This document shows, piece after piece, positions 43,682-54,942 of a stretch of DNA of 64,000 nt; the stretch's first letter is position 1, and the number at the start of each line of letters is the position of its first letter. Made by a program: the position numbers and the translations under genes. The notes beneath the pieces were generated by a model. That model ran no database searches. It saw only the letters and a list, made by a program, of their open reading frames with translations, and was not told the DNA's origin. Source of the stretch: Anaspis maculata (Eukaryota; Arthropoda; Insecta; Coleoptera; Scraptiidae); NCBI GenBank assembly GCA_949128115.1, contig OX421961.1, positions 124,933,050-124,997,049 on the forward strand, read 5' to 3'.

Positions 43682-44147
43682 TGTACTGTTCCCCCCTTTT
43701 TGGACCCCTGGCTGTGATGGCCGTCACCCCCTCTCCTTACCTTGGACCTCTTACTTACGTTTTGCTTACGTTGTTCGATTCACGCAGGCTCTATACTCGC
43801 GACGAGAACGGAACTTTGGGGATGAGGATTGTATTGAAAAGTTGAACAAAAACACGACTTAACAGCAAACAAAATGAATTTTTATTGAAATCATCAGCAA
43901 AATTCAAATGAATCAGATTCTTTTCATAAAATACCTAACAAGACTGACAGAATTGCAAAATGACACACAATAGACAAAATGACAAAAAGAGAAGAGTGAC
44001 GGATGCGGAAAAGGGCACTCAGTGGAAGAACCCAGTCGAAGAGCCCCCTGAGTTAAGCCCTGAGAAGAAAACTCTCACAAACATGACAAATGAATAACAA
44101 AAACTCACTGATAAATTCCGGTATTCAGTATAAGTGAAATTAGTAAA
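43682..44147 (-). mobile_element. LTR-like direct repeat, upper copy
   Basis: Direct repeat of 42068-42590, starting TGTACTGTTCCCCCC and losing similarity after TTAGTAAA. In minus-strand orientation it would be the 5' LTR, with the primer site immediately downstream. A 57-bp deletion distinguishes it from the lower copy. The distal end may be truncated, since unrelated sequence follows. Confidence 0.6.
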
Positions 44148-46030
44148 TAATTAGAAAATAGTAGGCCTAAAAAATAACTGCGGCTGTTATTTATTCATGA
44201 CGTCTTTTATAAGGCAAATACCAAATTTCATTCCGATATCTTCATAAATAAGCGATATAATGGAGATAATGTTTTTTTTGACAGATCTCAGTTTTTTTAG
44301 AATATCTCAAAAACGGTAATTATTGTTTCAAAATGATTTGGTGTACCTTAACAATCATCAAATTGTGCATCATATGACATGCCCTGCAATACTCTACCTT
44401 TGTCCGTTTAAAAGATGCAATTTTTTAAAATTGTTTTTCTTCTTCACCCTGTACACAGGATCTGAACTAAAATTTTGCTTGCGGCGATCGACCGAATTGT
44501 TCAGACAGGTTGTAGGGACATGTGTGCCAAAGGGCATTGCATTACTTGTGACCGTTCCCTGTCGGTTCTGATCACACTCAGCCGCTCATGGTGATTTTCG
44601 GAGAGCTTACGGGCGTGGTTTCAGGGCGCCAAGTGATTTCTTGTCTTTAGTAGCTCAGAGTAGTTTCAAAATCACTACATAACTACTTTTGTCATGAATC
44701 AAAGAAGGAGGTAGAGAAAGAGTTTAGTAATGGCCATTAATATTTAATAAATGAAAATAATGGTAATTTAACAAGTTTAAATTACGAAAGAGATGATGAT
44801 AACGAAAGAATAATGCACAGGGAAAGTAGATGTGGACGAAATATACACTCTAGGTAAGTATAATCAAAATAAAGAATTGGGGAAACGAACCAGTACCTCT
44901 GTATACTTTACGTGAGGGCACTCCCGAAAATGAGGGTAGCTAGAGTTTTCTCTAAGTTCTTTTTACGATAGATTGAAGAATTTAATACTAGAAATTTGAT
45001 TGTTCTTGAATAACGATAACTTTCTAAAATAGTAGCGCGCTAATAAGCATGAATAATAATTGAATATATAAGAATGATTGAATAGTCAGATGTTAATTAA
45101 TAAATTTTGAGTTCTGGCCTTATTGATGAATTACAGTTGAGCCCACGAGAGGATTGCCTTGCTTGCTTAACTTCAAGCCTGGAGGACCTTCACTTTCAAG
45201 GATCCAGTGCTGATCAGCAGGTGTTTGCGATCGTTGGCTTAGGTGCACAACCCTTCCGTGGAACAAGGCACTAGCTTCAACATTCCATCTTTTTCATTGG
45301 TCTGGTGGTTGGGCTTGAAATGGGCTAATTAACTTGATCCTTAGCAGCTTAGTGCTGGTCCCTTGAAGGCCGATTTTCATTCCAAGCGCAGCGTATAGGT
45401 ACAGGAAACACCATTTCAGGAGCTTGCGGTAACGGTATGCGAATAAAAAAACCCTGTTGGAAAGTTCTGGCTCAATAAACGAAATTTAAAGAAACTAAAG
45501 TTTGCCTTTACCTTCCAATGTTCAAAGGGTTCGCTCCTGGTACAATTTACTTGTGGCTTTAGTAATTTTAGTTGGACACCATCAGTCCTCTGGCAGCTCA
45601 AAATTCATTCTGATTATCTTTTCGTTACACTCTCTTCTTGCCACCCATAAGTTGATGCGATAAGAAGTTTTTATATTTACTTTCGGGATTCGGATTGAGT
45701 TATTTACAGGGTGGCTCGTCACATACTCAAAAATGCAGCGAACAGGACTTTTTCCGAACGTGCCGACTCCACTACAAGCAAAGGTTATCCCCATAGTAGT
45801 CGTCACTGGAAGAACTTACGAAATTTCTTCTTCATAATTCTGAAATCAACAGTTCTAAGATATTTTGAAATAGAGAAAATACAAGGGGTTCAAGGGACCT
45901 TGAACAGTGACGTTCATAATTTCTAGAATAAAAGTCGAAAAATGTTTCTATTAATTTTGTGGGCTTCATAAAACATTCCATATGTCCATATGATTCACAA
46001 ACAAATGCGACACCTCTTAGTCGAGTACCA
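44148..46030. other. Unassigned interval with solo MITE ends
   Basis: It holds a CACCCTGTACA word at 44447-44457 and a TTACAGGGTGGCTCG word at 45706-45720, which are single ends of the CAGGGTG class. The segment 45900-46030 (TTCATAAAACATTCCATATG) is shared with 50480-50590 and the 15-kb palindrome arms. Frames of 60-80 codons (44323, 45416, 45582, 45711) have no motifs. Confidence 0.4.
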
Positions 46031-46032
46031 TA

Positions 46033-46947
46033 CAGGGTGTCCGTTTTTCGAGGCTAAGCATGGGTATCTCGCTTATCTTTAGAGATACAGAGTCGGTTGA
46101 AGTGAAAAAAGTTTCGAATTTTCATGAGGATCAATGACCCAAAAAGATATTTGACTTGTCAGTTTTAGTTCTCGAGATATCGAGAAAAAACAGAAATTTG
46201 TAATTTTTGTTTTTATTTTTTATTTGAAAAATGGTTGAAGGTAGCCTTTTCTAATTAAGACATTGTGAAGGCACTTTTCCAAAGGGAATTCAATGTTGTC
46301 AAAATCTCCATTCTAGCTTTCAAAACAACCAAGATATGACATTCAACTTTTTTTTCTCTTATGGGCGCTATATTGAATTTTGACATTTTTCAATACAATA
46401 TTTTTTTCTGGTTAAAACGATGTGTCACATGTCACTGTTGAATTGATGCTTTTGAGCAAAAAAATTTTTTTATTTTTCAAAGAGTGCTGTGGAAACAAAA
46501 TCATCACCGATAATAAAAAAACGTGAATGTTAAACATTTATTCAACAGTGACATGTGGCACATCGTTGTAACCAGAAAAGAATACCGTGTTCAAAAATAT
46601 CAAAATCAAATATGGCGCCCATTAGAAAAAAAGTGGAATGTCGTATCTCGGTTGCCTTGAAAGCCAGAATTAGGATTTTGGCAGCTTTGAATTCTTCTTG
46701 AAAAAGTGCCCTGACAATGTCTAGATTAGAAAAGGCCACCTTCAACCGTTTTTTGAATAAAAAATGGAAACAAAAATTCAATTTCCTGCTTTTTCACGAT
46801 ATCTCAAAAACTAAAATCGATACGTCAAATTTCTTTTTGGATCATTGATCGTCATAAAAATGCGCAACTTTTTCCTAATTTAACCGACTTTGTATCTCTC
46901 AAGATAAGCGAGATACTCATGCTTAGCCTCAAAAAACGGACACCCTG
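46033..46947. mobile_element. Fold-back MITE (915 bp), CAGGGTGTCCG termini, TA duplication
   Basis: TA (46031-46032) then CAGGGTGTCCGTTTTTCGAG at the left, and the inverse CTCAAAAAACGGACACCCTG then TA (46948-46949) at the right. The arms are inverted copies to about 46450 and 46530, with words such as GGTATCTCGCTTATCTT, TCTCGAGATATCG and GGGCGCTATATTGAATTTTG. The loop is about 80 bp. Arms differ by roughly 12-15 percent. TA target and short motif suit a Tc1/mariner-like non-autonomous element. No coding capacity. Confidence 0.92.
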
Positions 46948-47052
46948 TATAGGAGACATCAAGCTGAGTATAGGTTTTGGGGTGTTGAAGTTTCAAGTAT
47001 TTACAGTCACCTGTACACAGGGTAAATCAGTTTTACCTGATCAAACTTCAGG

Positions 47053-48648
47053 ATAAGATTCTCCTCATCCGCCTGACTCAGAAAAATAGAACATACGTGC
47101 CTCTCACTCGTTTTTATAAAGAGATACAACAGGGTGTCAAAGTTCACTTTTTTCAATTTTTCAAAATTTGTATCTTGCGAACTATAGGCGATAGAAAATA
47201 AGGACTACGCACCCTGGTGTGAGATCTGTGAACCAACTTAAACCCGCTCGGCCCGGCGCCCGGAGCGCACAGTCACGATGGCTGTGGCGCGAAATTGATA
47301 TTTGACATGAGTAGGTACGTCAAAAGTTGAAAAAAGTTCAGAAGTTTTCCATACTCCGGAACATCGCTTTCCAGTTATCTCCTGAGATGACTACACAGTG
47401 AAGAAATTGTCACTGGCACACGGAAATGTAATCAAGAGGATTTTGAAATGGAAGCAAGTGCTAGTGATCCGCCCCAAAATTCGAAATTGTGTTGAGAAAT
47501 GTGCGGGTACACCTCGGGGTACACCCTCTTGAAACATTCATCCGAGAAAGAGAAGCCGTTATAGATTGAAAAGTTTATTATTGTAGTTCACATTTTTGTA
47601 TTGTAACATTGTAGTAACATCCATGTACCATGTAGATGCTCTAAAGAAGCCCTAATAAATTGGGGCGAAATATATCAGCCGGTTGAGGGAAGGACGTTTT
47701 TCATTCCGATGAGAACGAAGGGGGGAAACCAGAAGGAAACAGGGAAAATTTCGGGGAGCCACTTGGGAACAGGATACGGGCTACAACGCTCTCTGAACCC
47801 GGAAATTCTCCCTAAAAACTGAAAGCAAAACAAGATTAAAACATAACCTCACACCTTGGGTTCCTTTTACCATCATCATCGACAAGCACACAGTACCCTT
47901 GTGAGTGGCAAAGGCTTTTATTTTCATGCCATTTTCGGGGAGGATGTTGCTTCGATGGACATCCGCCAGCTAAGGACGAAGTCCTAGACAAGAAATCCTT
48001 CAAATCCAAGAGGTATTTTCCAACATGCCGGTCATTTCAGCGCCCACATTATTATTGACACCGACACCCTGAGAGTCCTGGGACGTCCGCATCAGCTGTT
48101 GGATCCTTTAGGCAGAATCTCCTCGAGAACAGGAATTCTTGTTGGTATTTTATCACGATGAAAACGAAGCGCGAGTTTTCAACTTGAAAAGTGTCAGTCG
48201 AGGTGACAGTCATTTGAAATATAAATCCGAACTGTCAAGTTCAAGGTCAAATTGTCATCTGTAAAGTTGTTTCGGACAGTTCCGTAATTGGCCACCTGGC
48301 GCTGGGATCTTAAATTCAATCGCCTATAGAACCAAATAATTAGCTAAAATTCAGCATAGGCTGGTTTGTCGGGAACATCTACCTAATTGCAAAATTTCGG
48401 AAGAATCCAATCAGTACGAACTCATACACCTTTGATTGAATTTCTTTGAAATTTGGCAGGTAGGTATACAATTCCGACAAATACGCCCGTGCTAAATAGT
48501 TATAAGCTAATTTGAGTGGATAGCTCGCAAGTTACAAATTTTAAAAAATTGAAAAAGTGAACTTCAACACCCTGTATCATTTTCAGGAAGCAAGTGAGAG
48601 GCACGTATATTATATTTTTCTGAATCAGGAGGATGAGGAGAATCTTTT
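47053..48648. repeat. Inverted repeat (arms about 135 bp) around 1.3 kb
   Basis: The left arm 47053-47185 (AAGATTCTCCTCATCC, CTCAGAAAAATA, ACGTGCCTCTCACT, ACAGGGTGTCAAAGTTCACT, TTGTATCTTGCGA) recurs inverted at 48505-48648 with about 85 percent identity. The interior includes a 3'-end-like segment at 47560-47690 and a moderately GC-rich segment at 47690-48130 without a recognisable frame. Confidence 0.75.
47639..47670 (+). ncRNA. Degenerate hammerhead-ribozyme-like motif
   Basis: CTAAAGA (47641-47647) is followed by a GCCC...GGGC stem with an AT-rich loop and then GAAA (47667-47670). This imitates the CUGANGA - stem II - GAAA core of the minimal hammerheads found in Penelope-like elements, but two of seven core bases differ. 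No Penelope protein is visible. It could be a chance hairpin. Confidence 0.2.
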
Positions 48649-48904
48649 CCCAAAGTTTTCCTCTTCTTGAGATGTCCTCAATTATCAAATAAACGATTAC
48701 TCACGTCGAATCGCAAACGATTGCTCAGGTTGAATCGAATCGACACGTTTTATTTAAACGCCACAGGTTATGGGCCCAGTCGACATGCACTTCGGAAGCT
48801 CCTGTTTTGCTTTTTTTTTTGAAAAACTACAGTTTGCGGTGGGTCTCGGTCGCAGTTAGATTTGGTATTGACGAAGACGTAATGAATATGGGGAGAGTTA
48901 TAAG

Positions 48905-49752
48905 TGAAGAAGCTCCGTGATCAAAGTACTTATTTGGCCCTGGTGGCAATTTGTGATCAGTACATTGTAAGACTGCAGTGGTGCATTGGAAGTGTGTGAT
49001 GACACTTGAGAAACCAAAAACTCGACCTGTGAGGGCAAGTAGCCAAGCTGACGCCACAAACGGCTTCGACACGCAGATGGAAAAATGGCAGAAAGCAGAA
49101 ACAGGTTTGCAAGAAAGCTATTCGTAACAACTGTTGAAGGAAAGCCTCTAACATTTTTGATGGATTGCGGAGAGTGTATCAGCAATGTGAGCGAAATTGC
49201 ATAAAATCCACGAGCAGAAATCGAATGAATCGCTGTCACTAATACAAGAGCAATTTGATTCTTCGATTTTCAATGGAATGAGTCATGGTCACTGGCAGAG
49301 CACATTTCTAAATTGGAGCAGCTAGCAAGTAGGATAGAGAGGCTGGGGGGAGAACTGCCCAAACGTATATGGTTTTGAGTAGAATAATGTCAATTCTACC
49401 TCGAAGGTATTGTCACTTCCATAGCGCATGGGACTCGACGAAGACAGGTAAAAGGACACTAGATAAACTGAGAGCGAGAATGTTAACAGAGCAGCAGAGG
49501 ATGTTGAAGCAGAACAGTAAAGAAAAATCAGTAACCTTATTCCCGAAAGTGGAAGCAGAAGGATCCAAGCCAAGAGGTGAACAATGGAAGAATAGCGGCT
49601 CATTCACCTGCGGCACAAGAGATCGTCAGCGTTAAGATTGTCCCAGTTATTCTACGTGCAAGTTGAAACACCACTTGACAAAGGATTGTCCATCAAAGCT
49701 GAAATATCCGGAAGGAGCTCGGCTGCAGAATCTTTTGAAACAACAAAAATAA
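48905..49752 (+). pseudogene. Ty1/copia-type gag relic
   Basis: Successive frames follow the copia gag plan. An N-terminal WQF-I segment near 48945 is followed by QMEKWQKAETG (49073-49105). Then come RKLFVTTVEGKPLTFLMDCG (49109-49170), SLAEHISKLEQLASRIERLG (49280-49345) and RIMSILPRRYCHFHSAWDST (49382-49440). A basic RTLDKLRARMLTEQQRML helix follows, and then a zinc knuckle in which the first Cys is Tyr (YSTCKLKHHLTKDC, 49650-49695). Gag would form the particle and bind RNA through the knuckle. Frameshifts near 49110 and 49200 and stops at several places kill it. Protease, integrase and RT are not found downstream. Confidence 0.82.
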
Positions 49753-50660
49753 CAGCGATCGAAAGACCAACTTTTCTCCCTTCATTACTTCAAAATTAAA
49801 AAAGATAACAAAATTTCAACAATTTAACAGCACTCTACTACATTTCCATATCACGCAGCTTCAAGGTGGCTGAACACTTCTTTTGAATCACCCTGTAGAT
49901 GTCAGTCTTTTCAGGAAGAGCTTCTCGAAGAGTTTAGATATGACGGGTAGTAGTGATATAGGTCTGTATTGATATTTTCCACGTAAAAAGCGACTAGCTT
50001 AATATGGCCTCTGCTCTGAGTGACACAAGGAAGACTGATGGTCAGCATTTTTTGTTTTTGCATTTTTGTCATTTCAGATGATATTAGAGGAAAGTTAAAG
50101 TAAATTAGAGGCGAAACGTTGTGCGTTAACAAAGAAAAAAAATTTACTCATTGTCCTTTCAATCCTCAAAATTCGCCGAACTCTAATTTTTTGTAACTTG
50201 CACCCTTAGGATAATCTGCATCCAAAGCACTTGAAATTTTATCCTTTATAGAGGGGAGCGGTGGAAAAGCGTCATTTATGTCCAATAGTGGGTTTTAAAG
50301 TAAAATCTTCTTTCAAAGCCAATTCAACCGAGTAAGAGGTCTTTTCCCTATAATTCAAAAATGGTAGGAATCAAGAAATTTTATTGATATTTCTTTTTCC
50401 TCACTTTTCAGCAAAAAATTCACTGGATTATTCCGAAATAAAAAACCTAAAAGGATTCAGGGACCATTTTGACCCTTTATAATTTCGAAAAAGAAGGTCG
50501 ACGAATGTTTTCATTATTTTTTGTTGCTTTCATAAGACATTCCATGATGTACTATTTTGATCCGATTTTTCTGGATCACCCTATATTCAAATAAGAAACC
50601 TATATACATATGGCTTCTCCTTCAGGTTACAAGCAAAAATACAGCCGGGCTAGCTTAATT
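49753..50660. other. Unassigned interval with MITE-end remnants
   Basis: CACCCTGTAG at 49890 and TGGATCACCCTATATTC at 50572-50588 are single ends. 50480-50590 shares TTCATAAGACATTCCATGAT with 45900-46030. It is the 3' neighbourhood of the minus-strand LRR gene and contains no other gene. Confidence 0.4.
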
Positions 50661-51593
50661 TTATTGATTTGACAACCTCGAAAAAATCCATACAACAACG
50701 ACACCACAAACATTCACTGAGAACAGCGGGACTAGAACCGATGATTTTGCTTTTAGAAGACGGAAACAATATCCAGTGGCATTATAATCAGAATAACCGT
50801 TGTTAAATTCGTTTCCACACTTTCTGCTTATGACGAACCTGCCAAGCTCCGGGGCATCCGCCACAATTTCTCTGGTCGTCAAGTTGTCAATTGCGGTGTC
50901 TAAAAGCGTTAACTGTTCCAAACTGGTCGCGTTCTCCAACGCATGCCACGGGAACTGCTTCAGCGGATTGAGACTGAGATCAAAGATTTTCAGCGCAGGC
51001 GCGTTCCGTAACCTTCCGTCCACCGTTTGGATCTTGTTCTTGACCAGTCTTATCATCCGCAGACGGTCAAGGCCGTCGAAGATGCCCAGATCGAGGCGGG
51101 TGATCCCGCACTCCATGATGTCCAGCTCGATCAAGGCCGGCGGTAAATCGGGAACTTCGTTCACTGCCGGTTGTTCGTAGATGCGGAGGATTGCCAGATT
51201 AATCGTTTGGGAGAAAGCGTCTTTGGCGACAGTCCAGTCGTCCGAGTTTTTCACGGCGCCAAAATAAACGAGACTGGGGCAAGCACCAAACATTTTCCGG
51301 GTCAATTTGGGCAGCCTTCCGTGATTTTGCTGCATCCTTATGTGAGTAAAGTTTGCGTGGCAAAGGTTTCCGTTATCGATTTTATCGATGGAGACGGATT
51401 GGTAGGCTATTGTCAAATACCTGAAGTCGCTACCATTTGGGAACTTTCCCATCCAGAAGTGTCTTTTTGTGTAGTAATCTAGCTCGGAGTTATTCGAGGA
51501 ATGGCTGTAAGCTTCTACTGTGTCCTTGTACACACCTCGCCAACAATATATGGAAACGATCGGCAGCACAAAAAGCAGCAAGAAAATCTCCAT
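50661..51593 (-). CDS. Secreted or membrane-anchored leucine-rich-repeat protein, 310 aa
   Basis: An uninterrupted single-exon frame opens with ATG at 51593; the frame extends upstream but has no earlier ATG. Residues 1-17 (MEIFLLLFVLPIVSIYC) are a signal peptide. Residues about 125-235 form leucine-rich repeats with L-x-x-L-x-L-x-x-N spacing (LIELDIMECGITRLDLGIFD, LRMIRLVKNKIQTVDG, LKIFDLSLNPLKQFP, LEQLTLLDTAIDNL). Six N-glycosylation sequons (NNS, NGS, NFT, NAT, NLT, NAT) support passage through the secretory pathway. The last 25 residues are hydrophobic (VLVPLFSVNVCGVVVVWIF), suggesting a membrane or GPI anchor. The role is probably extracellular recognition or adhesion; the ligand is unknown. 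An AATAAA overlaps the stop codon, and a TATTTATA word lies about 120 bp upstream of the ATG. Neighbours are repeats only. Confidence 0.85.
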   Translation of the reverse strand: MEIFLLLFVLPIVSIYCWRGVYKDTVEAYSHSSNNSELDYYTKRHFWMGKFPNGSDFRYLTIAYQSVSIDKIDNGNLCHANFTHIRMQQNHGRLPKLTRKMFGACPSLVYFGAVKNSDDWTVAKDAFSQTINLAILRIYEQPAVNEVPDLPPALIELDIMECGITRLDLGIFDGLDRLRMIRLVKNKIQTVDGRLRNAPALKIFDLSLNPLKQFPWHALENATSLEQLTLLDTAIDNLTTREIVADAPELGRFVISRKCGNEFNNGYSDYNATGYCFRLLKAKSSVLVPLFSVNVCGVVVVWIFSRLSNQ

Positions 51594-52139
51594 GGTTTTC
51601 ACAAAAAGAGTGGTTGGAAAGAAGGAAATGAAAGTTGGCACTATTGACACAGCGTCAACAATGATTAAGTATTATAATAATTCGTATTTTGGATATTCAC
51701 CCAAGTAGGTATAAATACTACGTATCATCACCAGTAATAATACACAAAAGGTTATCACACCATGTTATTATTGTGATGCGTTCATTTTAAAAATCTTGGA
51801 CCGTAAAAAAATAAGATAAGATAAGATTAGAGTGTTTTATAAATTTGAGAAAATCAGTAAATGGTTATGGAGCACATCACCTCACAATAATAAAGAGAAA
51901 TAAATGTTACCACAATATGATGTAGTAAATAGCTAACTCTCGAGCCGAGCTAGCTGCAGCTGTAGGAAGTAAGCAGCTAGCAGTAGATACACTGGCAGCC
52001 ATACGTTACCAAACGTATCTTTTCAAAATGGTCACACGTTTCAAATGTAGGTATACACTCCGTGAATGCGTAGCCTGAGCGAATCATGTGTTTTTACAGT
52101 TCCGAAGACCTTCAACAGAGATGCAATTCGGCTTAGAAA
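51594..52139. other. Upstream region of the LRR gene
   Basis: AT-rich. It has a TATTTATA word on the minus strand at about 51711-51718 and an AGATAAGATAAGAT run at 51815-51830. A GCTAGCTGCAGCTG...CAGCTAGC inverted pair lies at 51947-51980. The promoter is presumably here, but no element is certain. Confidence 0.35.
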
Positions 52140-52815
52140 TGTCACTGGATGCATAATGTGCAAGAAGTGAGGGGGGGACCACCTTGCAAATTTTGATAAA
52201 AGCACAAAATTTGGTACGTTTCCTCTTCAAAGTACTCTGAACGAGACTGGGGATGGTGCCCAGCCGAATTTTTCCCATGAGGGCTGTACCAGAGCGGTAT
52301 CTGGAGACCTATAAGGTGAATCTTTGAAACGACAAGTGATATGACATGCTTCAAACTTCCTTCTGACTGAAGTTACACACAGGCGATGAATACAGATTGT
52401 ATAAACTTATCTGAACCTACCGTTCACCAATTGCCTACCTTTCAGGGGCAGAACTGAAAAATCTGACGGTGTCGGCCGGCCATTTCATTTAAGCGTCAAG
52501 GGCGAATTTGTGCATTGTGCATACATCTTGCGCTTCGTGATAGCTACAACCACAAAATTTGGTACACATACTCCTCGAAGTACCCGGAACAAAACTGGAG
52601 ATGGTGGCCAGTCGAATTTTCTCCCTAAGAGCTGTACCGGAGCCTCCAAATTGTTTCTGGAGCTCTGAATACATGTTTTTGAAACGGCAAGTGATATCGA
52701 CATTTTGAAACGTCCCCCTTGACTGTAGTTACTTCCAGGTGATAGAGAAAGGTCATGAACCCAACTAAACGTCTGTTCGCCGGTTGTCAAACTTTCACAG
52801 GATAAATTGAAAAAA
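52140..52815 (+). repeat. Two diverged tandem copies of a ~350-bp block
   Basis: The sequence AAAATTTGGTAC(G/A), TACTC, GAACGAGACTGGGGATGGTG or GAACAAAACTGGAGATGGTG, CCGAATTTT, GAGCTGTACC, then GAAACG(A/G)CAAGTGATAT recurs at 52200-52360 and 52550-52710. The flanking CTGAAGTTAC and TGTAGTTAC parts follow in the same order. Identity is about 70 percent. No shared open frame. 52816-53089 contains nothing clear. Confidence 0.75.
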
Positions 52816-53089
52816 TCTGTTGTGAGGCGACACAAAACTTTCCCGGCGGTATTCAGGGACGTCAGTAATGAGTTTGATTTAGGTGTCCCTTCGGGGAAGT
52901 TGGATTTAATTGAAAAGTTGATTGAAAAAGTTCTAGTAAGTTGTGCGTTATGCGATCATTCTTCATCCATTGTTGAGCCTACAAAATAAGTGACAGGTTC
53001 TTAGGTTTCCATAGTGATAAAATACTTCGAAAGGTAGAACTAGGAAGACAATTGTTGCGAATTTGGAGAATGCAATGCTGCATCCAGAC

Positions 53090-53885
53090 AAGCCCAGACC
53101 CAATGTGTCCCTTGAGGACTCCCGATCGAAATCATCTATCCAAAAACTAATCAGGTCATTCCAGGCTGACCTTATGTTTTCGTACCTGATTTCGATTTGA
53201 TTGGAGCTACAGGTAGTTAACTGTTGTGATATCTCAAGAATGCAATGCTAGTTCCACACAAAGGGGTTTACGCAGCCCCAAACAACACCTGAAGACACAA
53301 TTAATCGGGGCGCACTGTTGCCTTCAATGATGCAACCTAAATTATTGTTTGAAAAATAGCCGGTGAAAATCAGTCGCGGATTGAAAACCTGGGGCAGAGT
53401 TCTAATTGAGTGCAATTCAGGGCCCCCAAGTGGTGACCTCTGAAATGAGACTTCGAGCCCATCAAGAAGTTAGGTCCGAACCACACCTGAAGGCACGATA
53501 GTTCTGAAAACTAAAAAAAGGGGGGGCTCAGTGGGGCTTCAAGAGACACCCGTAGACACCAGGAGCCTAGAGGGCTTCAACGAACCCAAGAAGACACAAG
53601 GCCGCAGTTTTGGCCTGAAACGGCAAAATCTGATAGACACAGATGGGGGCCCCATCAGGGCCTTGAACAGCAGACACCATGGGGATGGGGCCCTGGTACC
53701 GAATCAAATAAGGGAACTGCACACATTACAGTTTGTACATATATGTCAATGGAATGAGCATACTGGAGTTGCTAAAACTACAGAAAACACAAGGGGGTTT
53801 ACGGAGCCCCAAACAACACAAAGGATCGGTTCGCACTGTTGCCCCAAATAATGCAAGAAGATACAAAAGAAAACACCGAGAACCT
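53090..53885 (-). repeat. Degenerate satellite block, inverted orientation
   Basis: Words such as GAAGACACAAGGCCGCAG, GGGGCCCCATCAGGGCCTTG and GGGTTTACGGAGCCCCAAAC are reverse complements of the units at 7866-8880. A GGGGTTTACG(C/G)AGCCCCAAAC block occurs twice (53265 and 53795), giving a larger unit of about 530 bp. The 106-codon frame at 53531-53851 is an artefact of the repeat. Confidence 0.65.
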
Positions 53886-53889
53886 GCCG

Positions 53890-54625
53890 AGAACAGCGTT
53901 CATGTTGTCACTTTGACATTGATACGATTCGTAACAAAAACGTAGTTACCTACCGGTTTGGTTGCTATGTTGCTAAAAAAATTGAATAGGCCAAAAATCG
54001 AGGAACAGGCAAGCCCGGCTGAATTCGGCCAGGCCAAACTTTGAAAATTCATAGCGCTTGTCCGGAAAACGGTGGGAAACTCCAACTTCAGCATTAGTTT
54101 GATTCTTTGGTAATGTTGCTTCCTGCCGGGTTTGGTTCACATCTGTCCTATAGATTTTGAATAATTAAATGGCAAAGTTCCAGACTTTGATATTTTTTAT
54201 AATTTGACAGACAACAGGTAGGAAAATACTTTTAACTGTTCTGAATACAGTTCTTCAAGGGCTTTCAAATGACATATCGCAAGTCAAGTTCCGTGAGATG
54301 TAGCTTCTGTCATTTGCTGATAGTGACACTTCTGTTTGACAGATGACAGCCAAAAACTAATCCGGTCATTCCAGGGCGAAACCATGTCTGCATATCAAAT
54401 TTCAAATCGATCGGATAAACGGTTCGGCAGTTATCGTGGAAGATCACACACATACATACACACACACATACACACCTACAGACAGACATCATTCTGGAAA
54501 TGGTCTTAATCGACTTGGGGGACCTCAAAATGGATATATCCGGTGAAATCTCAAAACTTTTTTTCTGCACGATTACAATACTTTCCCTCCATGTTGGTGG
54601 GGCCGGGAAAGTAAAAACTAAGTGA
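53890..54625 (-). repeat. Dispersed repeat B, inverted copy with CA/TA microsatellite
   Basis: The minus strand carries the full order of landmarks seen at 18121 (GTAATCGTGCAGAAAAAAAG, GATATATCCATTTTGAGGTC, ATTTCCAGAATGATGTCTGT, a TGTATGTGTG microsatellite at 54447-54477, CTTCCACGATAACTGCCGAA, TTTGAAATTTGATATGCAGA, GGCTGTCATCTGTCAAACAG). It is the best-preserved copy of this block. Confidence 0.75.
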
Positions 54626-54942
54626 CTAGTACGTTTCGGGAGAATGAGAGCTAAAATATTCGAAGTCTTGTCCTTTGTGATACACGTGCATGGAAACTTT
54701 GGTTGAGGCACTCTTCGAAGTACCCTAATAGTCCGGGAGCCCACTGCAAAATTCTGGGTCGATCGCTTTTATGAAGAATTCCTGTTTCAATCGATAGTGG
54801 GCAATACGATGAATCTTCCGATACCCGACAGCCACCTTCCATCCCCTGCTATAAGGGTCGCCACCGGTTTTAAAGATGCCCATTTTGAATCATTTTTTAC
54901 ACCTCTTGCTTATATAAAAAAATGTCACAATGATTGACAGAA

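Noticed and set aside
49085..49200. TFLMDCGE as a retropepsin D-T/S-G active site
   Set aside because: Its context (LFVTTVEGKPLTFLMDC followed by HISKLEQLASRIERLG) is copia gag, not protease; the resemblance is accidental.
53531..53851. 106-codon frame
   Set aside because: Lies wholly in the degenerate satellite; the reading is not shared by other copies.
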